A DNA stretch of 64,000 bases from Frankia casuarinae (GTDB taxonomy: Bacteria; Actinomycetota; Actinomycetes; Frankiales; Frankiaceae). Below the pieces are notes generated by a model that had not been told where the DNA came from, searched no databases, and saw only the letters and a program-made list of their open reading frames with translations. Below are positions 20,105 to 28,716 of this stretch, one piece after another. Location: NCBI RefSeq assembly GCF_000013345.1, contig NC_007777.1:4092001-4156000 (forward strand), in the 5' to 3' direction. The position numbers and the translations under genes are program-made. Numbering within the stretch: position 1 is the stretch's first letter; every line of letters starts with the position of its first letter.

Positions 20105-21304
20105 TCAGGTCCGGTTCGCGGCGACGGGAGCCATGACGGCGCGCAGCCGGTCCGCGGCTGCCTCCGGGGTGAGGTCGCGCTGCACGTCGGCGAGCATCTC
20201 GTAGCCGACCTGATGCTTGCGAATGGTCGGGGAGCGCAGCAACGGCGGATAGAAGTGGGCGTGCAGCTGCCAGAACGCCGCGGGTGGATCGCCGGGTCCC
20301 CAACCAGGATCAAGGTCCGGCCCCAGCCCCGACTCCGGCTCCGGCTCCGACCCCAGCTCCGGCCCCGGCCGGGGTCCGGGCGCGGGATGCGGCCCGGGAG
20401 CCCCGTGCCAGCCCATCGAGAACGGGAAAGGATGGTCGAACAGGGCGTCGTAGCCGGTGAGGAGGCGGCCGAGCAGGCGGGACAGCCCGTCCCGCTGGTC
20501 GTCGGAGAGCGCGGCGAGGCGGTCGACCGGATGCCGGGGCAGGAGCAGGGTCTCGAACGGCCACAGCGCCCAGAACGGCACGACGACGAGCCAGTGCTCC
20601 TCCGCCAGGATCACCCGCTCCCCCGCCGCCGTCTCGATCTCGGCGTAGTCCATCAGCAGGGAGCTGCCAGAGCGGGCGAAGTGCTCCCGCTGCCGCGCGT
20701 CCTCGGCGGCTGGCTCGTCGGGCAACGCGTCGCAGGCCCAGATCTGACCGTGGGGGTGCGGGTTCGACGCGCCCATCGCGGTGCCGCGGTTCTCGAAGAC
20801 CTGCACCCAGCGCCAGGTGCGGGAGAGTTCCTCCTCCTGCGCCGCCCAGGTGTCCACGACCGCCCGGACCTCGGCCGGAGTCATGTCGACGAGCCCGCGA
20901 TCATGACGAGGGCCGAAGCACACGACCCGGCAGGTCCCCCGGGCCGGTTCGCTGCGCAGCAGGCCCGATCCGGGACCCGCCGGCCACACCGGGGCCGGGT
21001 CGGCGGACGGGGCGACAGGCGGGTCGGCGGGCGGGGCGACGAGCAGGGCTGCGGGCCGAACCGGGTCGGGACGCAGCGCCGGGAAGTCGTTGGTGAACAC
21101 GTAGGTACCGGAGTAGGAGGGGTTACGTTCACCGCCGGCCCGGAGGTTACCCGGGCAGAGGTCGCATAGAGGATCATGGGCGACCGCGGCCGGCACCGGC
21201 GGTGGTTCCTGACCGCCGTGCCACGGTCGCCGCGTCCGCCCCGGCGAGACCAGAACCCAACGGCCGGTGAGCGGGTTGAACCGCCGATGCGTGATGTCGT
21301 CCAT
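20105..21304 (-). CDS. galT: Galactose-1-phosphate uridylyltransferase
   Basis: Leloir-pathway enzyme that swaps UMP between UDP-glucose and galactose-1-phosphate. 399 residues from ATG 21304 (MDDITHRRFNPLTG); ATG 21322 is also possible. It has the zinc-binding CDLC near the N-terminus, the catalytic HIT motif NPHPHGQIW, and the C-terminal HAHFYPPLLRS zinc/substrate segment. An extra Pro/Glu/Asp/Gly-rich insert (GPELGSEPEPESG and neighbours) sits between the HIT domain halves and is not part of the usual fold. galK follows. No galE lies in this operon. Confidence 0.95.
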   Translation of the reverse strand: MDDITHRRFNPLTGRWVLVSPGRTRRPWHGGQEPPPVPAAVAHDPLCDLCPGNLRAGGERNPSYSGTYVFTNDFPALRPDPVRPAALLVAPPADPPVAPSADPAPVWPAGPGSGLLRSEPARGTCRVVCFGPRHDRGLVDMTPAEVRAVVDTWAAQEEELSRTWRWVQVFENRGTAMGASNPHPHGQIWACDALPDEPAAEDARQREHFARSGSSLLMDYAEIETAAGERVILAEEHWLVVVPFWALWPFETLLLPRHPVDRLAALSDDQRDGLSRLLGRLLTGYDALFDHPFPFSMGWHGAPGPHPAPGPRPGPELGSEPEPESGLGPDLDPGWGPGDPPAAFWQLHAHFYPPLLRSPTIRKHQVGYEMLADVQRDLTPEAAADRLRAVMAPVAANRT

Positions 21305-21522
21305 TGCGACGAAGCCTGCCATGGGCGGCGACCGCGGCAAACGCGCTGCCGGGACGGCCCGGGGTGATCCCCGTTACCACGAAGCCGAGGCGTGACGAGG
21401 GGCGACGCGGGGCAACGAGGGGCGGCGAAGCATGACGATGCGTGACGGGACATGACGGGACGAGGCGTGACGAGGCGTGACGACCAGCCCGTCGCGGCGC
21501 CGCCGGGTTCCGGGAACCTCAT

Positions 21523-21540
21523 GTTGAGTTCAACTTCAAC
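21523..21540 (+). promoter_or_regulatory. Candidate SoxR operator
   Basis: GTTGAGTTCAACTTCAAC is an imperfect inverted repeat (outer arms GTTGA/TCAAC) just upstream of the SoxR-like gene. The size and symmetry fit MerR-family operators. TAGTCT (21545-21550) downstream could be the -10 element, seven bases before the ATG. This is consistent with autoregulation. Confidence 0.5.
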
Positions 21541-21556
21541 GCCATAGTCTGCGGGC

Positions 21557-22048
21557 ATGCTTCCTACCGATATGATGACTGTGGGTGAGCTCTCGCAGCG
21601 AAGTGGCTTCGCCGCGTCGGCGCTGCGCTTCTACGAACAGCAGGGCCTGCTCACCGCCACCCGGACCTCGGGTGGGCAGCGCCGGTACGAGCGCCATGTC
21701 CTGCGGCGGCTGGCGTTCATCCGCGCCGCCACCGCGGTCGGGCTCAGTCTCGACGAGGTGCGGGAGACCCTGTCGACGCTGCCCGAGTCGCGCACGCCGA
21801 CCAAGGCGGACTGGTCCGCGATCTCGCGGCGGTGGCGCGGCCGGCTGGACGACGAGATCGCGGCCCTGGTCGCTCTGCGTGACGGACTCAACTCGTGCAT
21901 CGGCTGCGGCTGCTTGTCGCTGCGAAGCTGCCGCATCTCGAATCCGCACGACCGGATCGCCGAGCTGGGGCCGGGCGCTCGCGCGCTGCCGGCTGCGCTG
22001 CGCCGGACCCGCAACCCCCTCGATCGGTGTGGTCAGCCCGTCCGATAG
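21557..22048 (+). CDS. soxR: Redox-sensitive MerR-family regulator SoxR
   Basis: A 163-residue transcription regulator. The N-terminal MerR winged helix (MTVGELSQRSGFAASALRFYE) is followed by a dimerisation helix and the SoxR-specific cluster C-x2-C-x-C-x5-C at residues 114, 117, 119 and 125, which holds a [2Fe-2S] cluster oxidised by redox-cycling compounds. The C-terminus (HDRIAELGPGARAL) matches the family. ATG 21557 has no ribosome site but lies seven bases after a -10-like TAGTCT, suggesting leaderless translation. In actinomycetes SoxR answers to endogenous redox-active metabolites and controls reductases. The FMN reductase 140 bases downstream is a probable target. Confidence 0.92.
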   Translation: MLPTDMMTVGELSQRSGFAASALRFYEQQGLLTATRTSGGQRRYERHVLRRLAFIRAATAVGLSLDEVRETLSTLPESRTPTKADWSAISRRWRGRLDDEIAALVALRDGLNSCIGCGCLSLRSCRISNPHDRIAELGPGARALPAALRRTRNPLDRCGQPVR

Positions 22049-22058
22049 GACATCGGAC
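22040..22058 (+). terminator. Small hairpin over the soxR stop codon
   Basis: GTCCGAT pairs with ATCGGAC across AGGAC. The stem is only seven bases, so it may be a weak attenuator rather than a terminator. Confidence 0.3.
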
Positions 22059-22188
22059 AGGACATCCGCGATAGGACAGACGCGACGGTACGCGGGTGGC
22101 GGTCCATCGCCGGACCGACATGAGCCAGATCCGGGACGCCGGACCGGGATGCCGGACCGGGATGCCGGATCCGGGACGAGGAGGGGTA

Positions 22189-22926
22189 GTGGGAGACACA
22201 TTCGGCATGTTCCAACCGGGTGCCAGCAACGGCGAACCGAGGAGCGGGCGCAGCCAGACGGTCGGTACGGATCCCGTCTCCGGGCTGCCCAGCCGGGTCT
22301 CGGCGCACCGTTCGCCCGACATGCCGCCGGACGGTCCCGGTCCGGTGCGGGCCCGTCGCCGCCGCCCGTTAATCGTCGGCATCGGTGGCAGCAGCCGGGC
22401 GAACTCCACCACCCACCAGGCCCTGGCGACGGTGCTGGCGATGATGGGGCAGGCCGGCGCGGAGACGATGCTGCTCGGTGCGGCGGACCTGGACCTGCCG
22501 ATGTACGCGCCGGAACGCCAGGAACGTCCCGCCGCCGCGCTGCGCCTCCTCGCCGCCGTCGAACGGGCCGACGGCCTCGTGATCGCGACTCCCGGCTACC
22601 ACGGCGGGATATCGGGCCAGGTCAAGAACGCCCTGGACTATCTGGAGGACCTGCGCGGCGCGCCCCGGCCCTACCTGGACGGCCGGGCGGTCGCACTGAT
22701 CGTCGGCGCCCGGGGCACGCAGGCGGCCGGGACGACGCTGACGGCCCTGCGCTCGACGGTGCACGCCCTGCGCGGCTGGCCGACCCCGCTGGGCGTCACC
22801 CTGAACACCGCGGTGCCGCTCTTCGACCCGCACGGGCGAGTGCTCGACCGGACCGTCGCGGCCCGCCTGGACACCCTCGCCGACCAGATCATGGGGTTCA
22901 CCTACGCCTGGTCCCAGGTGCTCTGA
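22189..22926 (+). CDS. NADPH-dependent FMN reductase
   Basis: A 245-residue flavodoxin-fold oxidoreductase that reduces flavin or quinone-like substrates. After a disordered 60-residue N-terminus come the FMN phosphate loop IVGIGGSSRANSTTHQAL and the second flavin-binding segment ATPGYHGGISGQVKNALDY. I chose GTG 22189 because GAGGAGGGG lies immediately upstream; other in-frame starts lack a ribosome site. It lies behind soxR on the same strand, with repetitive sequence between. Such reductases are typical SoxR targets in actinomycetes, so a role in handling redox-active compounds is a reasonable inference. Confidence 0.88.
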   Translation: MGDTFGMFQPGASNGEPRSGRSQTVGTDPVSGLPSRVSAHRSPDMPPDGPGPVRARRRRPLIVGIGGSSRANSTTHQALATVLAMMGQAGAETMLLGAADLDLPMYAPERQERPAAALRLLAAVERADGLVIATPGYHGGISGQVKNALDYLEDLRGAPRPYLDGRAVALIVGARGTQAAGTTLTALRSTVHALRGWPTPLGVTLNTAVPLFDPHGRVLDRTVAARLDTLADQIMGFTYAWSQVL

Positions 22927-22958
22927 GGTGACCTCAGGTGACCTCAGGTGCTCTGAGG
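22923..22958 (+). terminator. Nested hairpins after the FMN reductase
   Basis: Overlapping repeats of CTGAGGT and ACCTCAG can fold into alternative stems, for example CTGAGGT 22923-22929 with ACCTCAG 22941-22947, or CCTCAG 22942-22947 with CTGAGG 22953-22958. The first base overlaps the stop codon region. Confidence 0.5.
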
Positions 22959-23136
22959 TGCTCTGACGCCGGGACGCGATCCCACGCCGAGGCTCCCGCG
23001 GGTCCCAGCCAACCCGGGCGTATCCGTCCTGAGCAGGCAGGTCTACCGTGGCGGGGCCCGGCAGGGGACAGCGGGGCCCGGCAGGGGACCGGAACACGGA
23101 ACGCGGACGAGGCACGCTCGACGAGGAGGCGGCACG

Positions 23137-24393
23137 GTGGGACGACGGTACGGGCTCCGGTGGCTCGCCGCGGCGGTTCTGGGCGCCGTGCTGGCGGGAA
23201 CGCTCGCCGCGTGCGGTGGCGACTCGGACGGCGAAGCCACCGGCACGTCCTCGGCCGGATCAACGGTCAAACTGATGATCATCGCCCCGGTGGGCACGTC
23301 CGGAACGAACTACCCGGAGATGGTGGCCGCCGCCCGGGCCGCCGTGCGCGGGGTCAACGCCCGGGGTGGGATCGCCGGCCACCGGGTCGAGCTCGTGCAC
23401 TGCAACGAGAAGAACGACGCCGCCGTGGCCAGGAAGTGCGCCCAGCAGGCGGTGGATCAGCACGTGCTCGCGGTCGTCGGCGAGGTCAGCGGCTCGGGTG
23501 GGATCATGCCCATCCTGGAGAACGCGGGGATCCCGTCCATCGGTTCGGCCGGGATCTCGGCCGACGGATCCGAGCTCAGCTCTCCGATCAGCTACGTCAT
23601 CAGCCCGCTGGCGCTCTACCCCGCGGTCTGCCCGTCGTTGCTCGCCAAGGCGGGAGCCACCCGCCTCGGGCTGGTCGGCTACGACCTCAGCGCCAGCGAC
23701 CGGCTCATCATCATGGCCGAGGGCGGCGCGAAGGCGGTGAACCGTCCGATCAATCCGAAGATCCGTATTCCGATCACGACGAGCGACTTCACCCCGGCGA
23801 TCTCCCAGCTCACCCGGTCCGGTGCCGACGGAGCCGTGCTCGTCGTGTTCGACCAGGCCGCCTACGCGGTGATCTCCCAGGCCGGCCAGCGGGTCCGGAC
23901 CTGCCACGCGGCCGGAACCCTCTCGCCGAAGTACCTGTCGACGCTCGGTCCGGCCGCGGACAACCTCGTGGTCGCGACCGCGTTCCCCGAGCTGAGCCAG
24001 GCCGGCCAGTTCCCCGAGGTGGCCCGGATGATCTCCGAACTGGACGCCGAGCAGGCCGGCGGGGACGCGGACGCGGCCCCCGCGCTACGCACCACGACGA
24101 CCACCACCGGCGCGTGGCTGTCCGTGCAGATCGCCGAGAAGGTGGGCAACAAGGTGTCCGGCCCGCTCACCGCCCGCACCCTGCTCGACCAGCTCAACCG
24201 GACCACCGACCTGGACCTGGGCGGCATCGTCCCGCGGCTGAACCTCACGGCGACGACGCCGATCCCCGGGGCGGAACGGATCTTCAACACCACGCTGCGG
24301 GGAGCCCGCTGGGACAGCGCGTCGAAGAGCTTCGTGCCACTCGGCCCGGAGACCTACTCCGGCCTGGACATCCTGCGCCGGGCCGCCTCCTGA
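23137..24393 (+). CDS. ABC-type branched-chain amino acid/amide substrate-binding lipoprotein
   Basis: 418-residue extracellular receptor of the Leu/Ile/Val-binding family. Lipoprotein signal peptide with lipobox LAAC (Cys 26), then a Gly/Ser linker and a type I binding fold (VKLMIIAPVGTSGTNYPE, GEVSGSGGIMPILENAGIPS). GTG start with GAGGAGG eight bases upstream. It is convergent with the fused Liv permease-ATPase gene, leaving 24 bases between the stop codons, and is its most likely receptor. The ligand cannot be read from the sequence. Confidence 0.9.
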   Translation: MGRRYGLRWLAAAVLGAVLAGTLAACGGDSDGEATGTSSAGSTVKLMIIAPVGTSGTNYPEMVAAARAAVRGVNARGGIAGHRVELVHCNEKNDAAVARKCAQQAVDQHVLAVVGEVSGSGGIMPILENAGIPSIGSAGISADGSELSSPISYVISPLALYPAVCPSLLAKAGATRLGLVGYDLSASDRLIIMAEGGAKAVNRPINPKIRIPITTSDFTPAISQLTRSGADGAVLVVFDQAAYAVISQAGQRVRTCHAAGTLSPKYLSTLGPAADNLVVATAFPELSQAGQFPEVARMISELDAEQAGGDADAAPALRTTTTTTGAWLSVQIAEKVGNKVSGPLTARTLLDQLNRTTDLDLGGIVPRLNLTATTPIPGAERIFNTTLRGARWDSASKSFVPLGPETYSGLDILRRAAS

Positions 24394-24417
24394 CTCTGAG
24401 GCACGCGCTGACCCGGG

Positions 24418-27400
24418 TCAGGCACGCGGGCCGCTGAGGGCGCCATTGCCGGATGGGGCGCCATTGCCGGAGTCCGCCGGCCGTCCGGGTGACAGATAGG
24501 CGCCGAGCAGGGTCTCCCGGTCGGCACGGGCCTGGGCGGCGGTGCCCGACCAGGCGAGGGCCCCATGCCGCAGGACGTGCACCCGATCGGCGATCGACAG
24601 GGCGCTGCGGACGTGCTGCTCGACGAGGATCACGGCGAGCCCATCGTCCGCGGCGGCGCGCACCGCCGCCAGCAGACGGTCCACGACGCGCGGCGCGAGG
24701 CCCAGCGAGAGCTCGTCGGCGAGCAGAACCGTGGGCCGGCGCGCCAAGGCGCGCGCGAGGGTCACCATCTGCTGCTGCCCCCCGGAGAGCAGCCCCGCCC
24801 GCCGATCGAGGTGCTCGGCAAGCTCGGGGAAGACCGCGAGGGCGAGGTCCGGGTCGCATCGACCGACCCGGAGATTCTCCCGGACGGTGAGGTCCATGAT
24901 GACCGAGCGTTCCTCGGGAACCAGGCTCAGGCCACGTCGGCACCGTTCGTGCAGCGCGGCGGTCGTCACGGCCCCGGCGAGCAGGACCTCGCCTCCCGCC
25001 GACGGGATCGCGCCGGCCAGCGCCAGCAGTGTCGTCGTCTTGCCGGCGCCGTTCGGGCCGAGCAGGGTCACGACCTCGCCGGCGTGAACCTCCAGGTTGA
25101 GGTCGCGGACCACCGGGCCGTTGCCGTAGCCGGCGGACAGGCCCCGCGCCGCCAGCACCGCGGGGCCGGCCGCGAACCGGGCCGGGTCCGTCCTGTCGGC
25201 GACGCGGTCCCCGGTCCCGCCCGCGGACGGGCCGGCCGGCCGGGTCCAGGAGACGGCCCGCCGGGTCCAGGAGACGGCCCGCCGGGTCCAGGAGACGGCC
25301 GGCCGAGTCCAGGAGACGGCCGGCCGGGCCGGGACCGCCGCCTCCCCCAGGCAGGCGACCCGCACCCGGGGGTCGTCGCGCACCCGCTCCGGCGTCCCCT
25401 CGGCGATGCGCTCCCCGGCGTCCAGCACGACCACCCGGTCGCAGACCCCCATGACCACGTCCATGTCGTGTTCGTTGAGCAGGATGCCCAGTCCCCAGTC
25501 GTCGGCGAGCCGACGCAGCAGGCCCGCGACCTCCGCGCTCTCCGATTCGTCCAGCCCGGCGCACGGCTCGTCGAGCAGCAGCACGGCGGGGCGCGCCGCG
25601 ACGGCCCGGGCGATGGCCAGCAGCCGACGACGACCGTAGGGAAGCTCCGCCACGGTGCGCAGGAGATCGTCGCGCAGCCCGAAGGCGTCGACCGCGGCGA
25701 CCGCGGCCGGCTCAAGCGGACGTCCCCGGGGGAACAGCAGGTCGGTGAGATAGGCGCGGGTGTCCCGGCGGTCGCTGGCCGCCTGGATGTTCTCGATGAC
25801 CGTCAGATCGTCGAACAGCTCCAGGTTCTGGAACGACCGGCTGATGCCGGCGCGGGCCCGCCGGTGCGCCGGCAGACGGTCCAGCCGGACGCCGCCCAAC
25901 GTCATCGACGTGACCGACGTGACCGAGGACGGGGTGTAACCAGTGATCGCGTCGATGACCGTCGTCTTGCCCGCGCCGTTCGGGCCGATCATCCCGACGA
26001 TCTGACCGGGTTCCACCCGCAGGTCGACCGAGCGCACCGCGGTGACCGCGCCGAACCGGACCGTCAGACCCCAGACCGACAGGACGGCGGGCACGGCGGG
26101 CAGCGCGGCGGGCGGCGCGCCGAGCAGGCGGGCCAGGCGGGCGGCATCGCGGCGACGGCGGCGGGCGGCCGCCGCCGGGACCCGGTCGTGGAGCAGCCTG
26201 GCGGTGCGGGCGTTCTCCGGCGCCATGCCCCCACCCGACCGGGACAGCACGACGACGAGGACGATCCCGCCGATCAGCGGCACGTAGCGGTCGAGCTCGG
26301 CCAGCCAGTCCCGCACCCAGCCGCCGAAGACCGCTGCGACCAGGGCGGCGACGGCGGCGACGGCCCAGGGGGCGTACCGGGCGGCGGCGCCGAGCCGGCG
26401 GCGCGGGCGCGGCGCGCTGACGAGCGAGGCACCGGCGGCGAGGCCGAGCAGCCCGGCGAGGGCCGCCACGACGACCCGCAGCAGCACGCCGAGCCGGGCG
26501 AGCAGGTCGCCGACCCAGCCGCCGAGCCGGGTCGCGAGCGCCCCGGCGGCCATCGTCGCCCCGGCGAACGCCCCGCTGACCCAGCCGACCCCGCCGAGCA
26601 CCGCGTAGGCGATGAGCATGATCGACGAGAACGGCGCGAAGGCGCCACCGCCATAGTCGATGTTCCCGCGCTCCCCGTAGACGTAGAACGCATAGAGCAC
26701 CCCGCCGAATCCGGCGATGGCCGCCGACAGCGCGAAGGCGTAGAGCTTCGCGCCGACCACGCTGATGCCGAGCGCGGCGGCGGCCCGCTCGTTGGTCCGC
26801 ACCGCGATCAGTCGCCGGCCCGCGCGCCCGCGCCGCAGGTTGGCGACGGCCAGCGCGACGAGGACGAAGGCGAGGACGGAGACGGTCGCGAACCCGCGGG
26901 GGTTGGCAACCTTGTCCAACTCGATGCCGAGGAATGTCTGACGGCCGACGACCGTGCCCTCCGGGGAGGCCAGATCGCCGAACAGCGAACCGATGGAGCC
27001 CGCGCTCCTCGGTGCCGGGGAGTGGTAGCCGCGCTGGAACAGCAGAGCGTCGACGGCGGTGCCCAGGCCCAGGGTCACCACCGCGAGCTGCAGGCCCCGG
27101 GTCCGCAGCGCCGGCAGGGCGAACAACAGTCCGACCGCGGCCGTGCCGGCGACCCCGACGAGCATGGCCGCCTCCAACGGCCAGCCGCGGGTCGCGACGA
27201 GCCGTCCGGCGATCAACGCCGCGATGCCGGAAAAGGCGAGCTGCGCCAGGGACAACTGCCCGGTGAACCCGACGAGCACGACGACGGACAGGATGACCAG
27301 CGCCCACAGGGCGTTCGCGTCGATCGCGTCGACCCAGTCAACCGGCAGCAGCCACCAGATCGCCGCCAGGGTGGCCGCCACGGTGACCGCGAGGGCGCGC

Positions 27401-28326
27401 GGATGCACCCGGCCGCTACCGAGGGCAGGCTGACGTTCGGCGAGGTGGCCGCGTTCGGGTATTCCCTGCCCGCGGATCGCGAGGTAGAAGACGATGACCG
27501 CCAGCGGCACAGCCCGGTCGACCCCGCGCCACCAGGGGTGCTCGGCGACCAGCTGGAACTGGGTCTCCACCTCGACGACCCCGAGGGCGAGCCCGCCCGC
27601 CAGCACCATCGGGAAGGAGCGAAACCGCGCGACCAGCGCGACCGCCAGCGCCGGGACGATGAGCAGGAGCAGGTTCGCCGAGGACAACGGGTTCTGCAGC
27701 GGCGCGAGCAGGACCCCGCCGAGACCGGCCAGCGCGCTGCCGGCGCCCCAGGCAGCGGCGGCGACGGTGTCCGCCGACCAGCCGAAGGTCGCGGCGGCCC
27801 TGAGGTTCTCCGCCGCCACCGTCGCGGCGAGGCCCACCGTGGTGAACCGGAACACCGCCCAGAGCCCCGCGACCAGCACGGCGACCACAGCCAGCCGGAC
27901 GAACACGGACACGCCGACGGGCTCGTCGAACAGCGTTATCCTGCCGGTCGGCAGCACCGTCGGGGAGGTACGCACGGCACCGGCGAACATCAGCGTCAGC
28001 AACGACTGCAAGATGATCAGCAGGCCGAGCGTCGCCATCAGCCGCAGCAGCGAGGTCGCCTCGCGCAGTGGCCGCATCACCAGCAGGTGGAACACGACCC
28101 CGATGACGGTCGTCGACAGCACGGCCAGCGGCGCCGCGAGGCCGAGCGGCAGCCCCCACCCGGCGTGCAGCCCATGGAAGGCATAGGCCGCCCAGGCCAG
28201 CAGCGCGCCCTGGGCCAGGTTGAGCACGCCGGCCCCGCGGGCGATGACCACCACACCCGAGGCCACGAGGGCGTAGAGCGCGCCCGTGCCCAGACTGAGC
28301 AGGGCGTAGCCCATGACGTCATTCAA
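24418..28326 (-). CDS. Four-in-one Liv-type ABC transporter (LivH-LivM-LivG-LivF fusion)
   Basis: A single 1302-residue polypeptide holds all membrane and ATPase parts of a branched-chain amino acid/amide-type importer. Residues about 1-290 are a LivH-like permease (GVLNLAQGALLAWAAY). About 310-700 are a LivM-like permease (GFTGQLSLAQLAFSGIAAL, ALSAAIAGFGGVLYAF). About 747-995 are a LivG-like ATPase (Walker A GPNGAGKTT 781-789, degenerate signature LPYGRRR, Walker B LLLDEP). About 1055-1280 are a LivF-like ATPase (Walker A 1090-1098, SGGQQQ, LLADE). A VSWTR repeat links the two ATPases. TTG 28326 has GGTGGA upstream; ATG 28314 is also possible. The frame is open throughout. Confidence 0.9.
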   Translation of the reverse strand: MNDVMGYALLSLGTGALYALVASGVVVIARGAGVLNLAQGALLAWAAYAFHGLHAGWGLPLGLAAPLAVLSTTVIGVVFHLLVMRPLREATSLLRLMATLGLLIILQSLLTLMFAGAVRTSPTVLPTGRITLFDEPVGVSVFVRLAVVAVLVAGLWAVFRFTTVGLAATVAAENLRAAATFGWSADTVAAAAWGAGSALAGLGGVLLAPLQNPLSSANLLLLIVPALAVALVARFRSFPMVLAGGLALGVVEVETQFQLVAEHPWWRGVDRAVPLAVIVFYLAIRGQGIPERGHLAERQPALGSGRVHPRALAVTVAATLAAIWWLLPVDWVDAIDANALWALVILSVVVLVGFTGQLSLAQLAFSGIAALIAGRLVATRGWPLEAAMLVGVAGTAAVGLLFALPALRTRGLQLAVVTLGLGTAVDALLFQRGYHSPAPRSAGSIGSLFGDLASPEGTVVGRQTFLGIELDKVANPRGFATVSVLAFVLVALAVANLRRGRAGRRLIAVRTNERAAAALGISVVGAKLYAFALSAAIAGFGGVLYAFYVYGERGNIDYGGGAFAPFSSIMLIAYAVLGGVGWVSGAFAGATMAAGALATRLGGWVGDLLARLGVLLRVVVAALAGLLGLAAGASLVSAPRPRRRLGAAARYAPWAVAAVAALVAAVFGGWVRDWLAELDRYVPLIGGIVLVVVLSRSGGGMAPENARTARLLHDRVPAAAARRRRRDAARLARLLGAPPAALPAVPAVLSVWGLTVRFGAVTAVRSVDLRVEPGQIVGMIGPNGAGKTTVIDAITGYTPSSVTSVTSMTLGGVRLDRLPAHRRARAGISRSFQNLELFDDLTVIENIQAASDRRDTRAYLTDLLFPRGRPLEPAAVAAVDAFGLRDDLLRTVAELPYGRRRLLAIARAVAARPAVLLLDEPCAGLDESESAEVAGLLRRLADDWGLGILLNEHDMDVVMGVCDRVVVLDAGERIAEGTPERVRDDPRVRVACLGEAAVPARPAVSWTRPAVSWTRRAVSWTRRAVSWTRPAGPSAGGTGDRVADRTDPARFAAGPAVLAARGLSAGYGNGPVVRDLNLEVHAGEVVTLLGPNGAGKTTTLLALAGAIPSAGGEVLLAGAVTTAALHERCRRGLSLVPEERSVIMDLTVRENLRVGRCDPDLALAVFPELAEHLDRRAGLLSGGQQQMVTLARALARRPTVLLADELSLGLAPRVVDRLLAAVRAAADDGLAVILVEQHVRSALSIADRVHVLRHGALAWSGTAAQARADRETLLGAYLSPGRPADSGNGAPSGNGALSGPRA
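25241..25324. repeat. 21-base coding minisatellite, four copies
   Basis: Four consecutive 21-base units encode the RPAVSWT/RRAVSWT linker between the LivG-like and LivF-like ATPase domains. The first three are nearly identical and the last has one change. Confidence 0.9.
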
Positions 28327-28716
28327 CGGCGGTCCACCCTGCTCCGGGCACCGCGGAACGGTGCCTCGATCATCCCTCAGCGGCCCCCCACCAATGGTCG
28401 CCGGCTCTCCTCGATCGCGATGAGCGGCGTGAGCCCACCGGAAAATCCGCAGGCCAGACCATTGATCATATGATCACGGCAACCGAGGTGACGGTACGAC
28501 CGGACAGACCGACAAGGCAATCAAACCAGCCACAACAGCCACCGAACCCCACGAGAGCCACCGAATAGCATAAGAGCCACAGAACCTCGCGAAAGCTACC
28601 TAACCCCACGGATTGGTCGGGGGTGACGGAACGTGGGCACACCGCGAAACGTCCGGGATGGCACCATCGGACGAACGCTCGATGGCGGACGACCACGGCT
28701 ACAGGGGTGGAAACGG
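28327..28716. other. Divergent spacer, no gene
   Basis: Separates the fused transporter (minus) from the TerD-CAP gene (plus). It contains the 14-base palindrome at 28463-28476 and a run of loosely repeated GAGCCAC(C/A)GAA words at about 28528-28585. No coding potential is seen. Confidence 0.5.
28463..28476. promoter_or_regulatory. Perfect 14-base palindrome
   Basis: TGATCATATGATCA is a perfect, AT-rich palindrome in an otherwise GC-rich divergent promoter region, about 140 bases upstream of the transporter start. It is a candidate regulator-binding site; no regulator gene is adjacent. Confidence 0.4.

Noticed and set aside
24565-28473. A plus-strand open frame of about 1300 codons opposite the fused transporter
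   Set aside because: Its translation is an Arg/Gly/Asp/Gln-rich string without domains. It is a complement of a high-GC gene and has no ribosome site. The minus-strand reading has complete ABC motifs.
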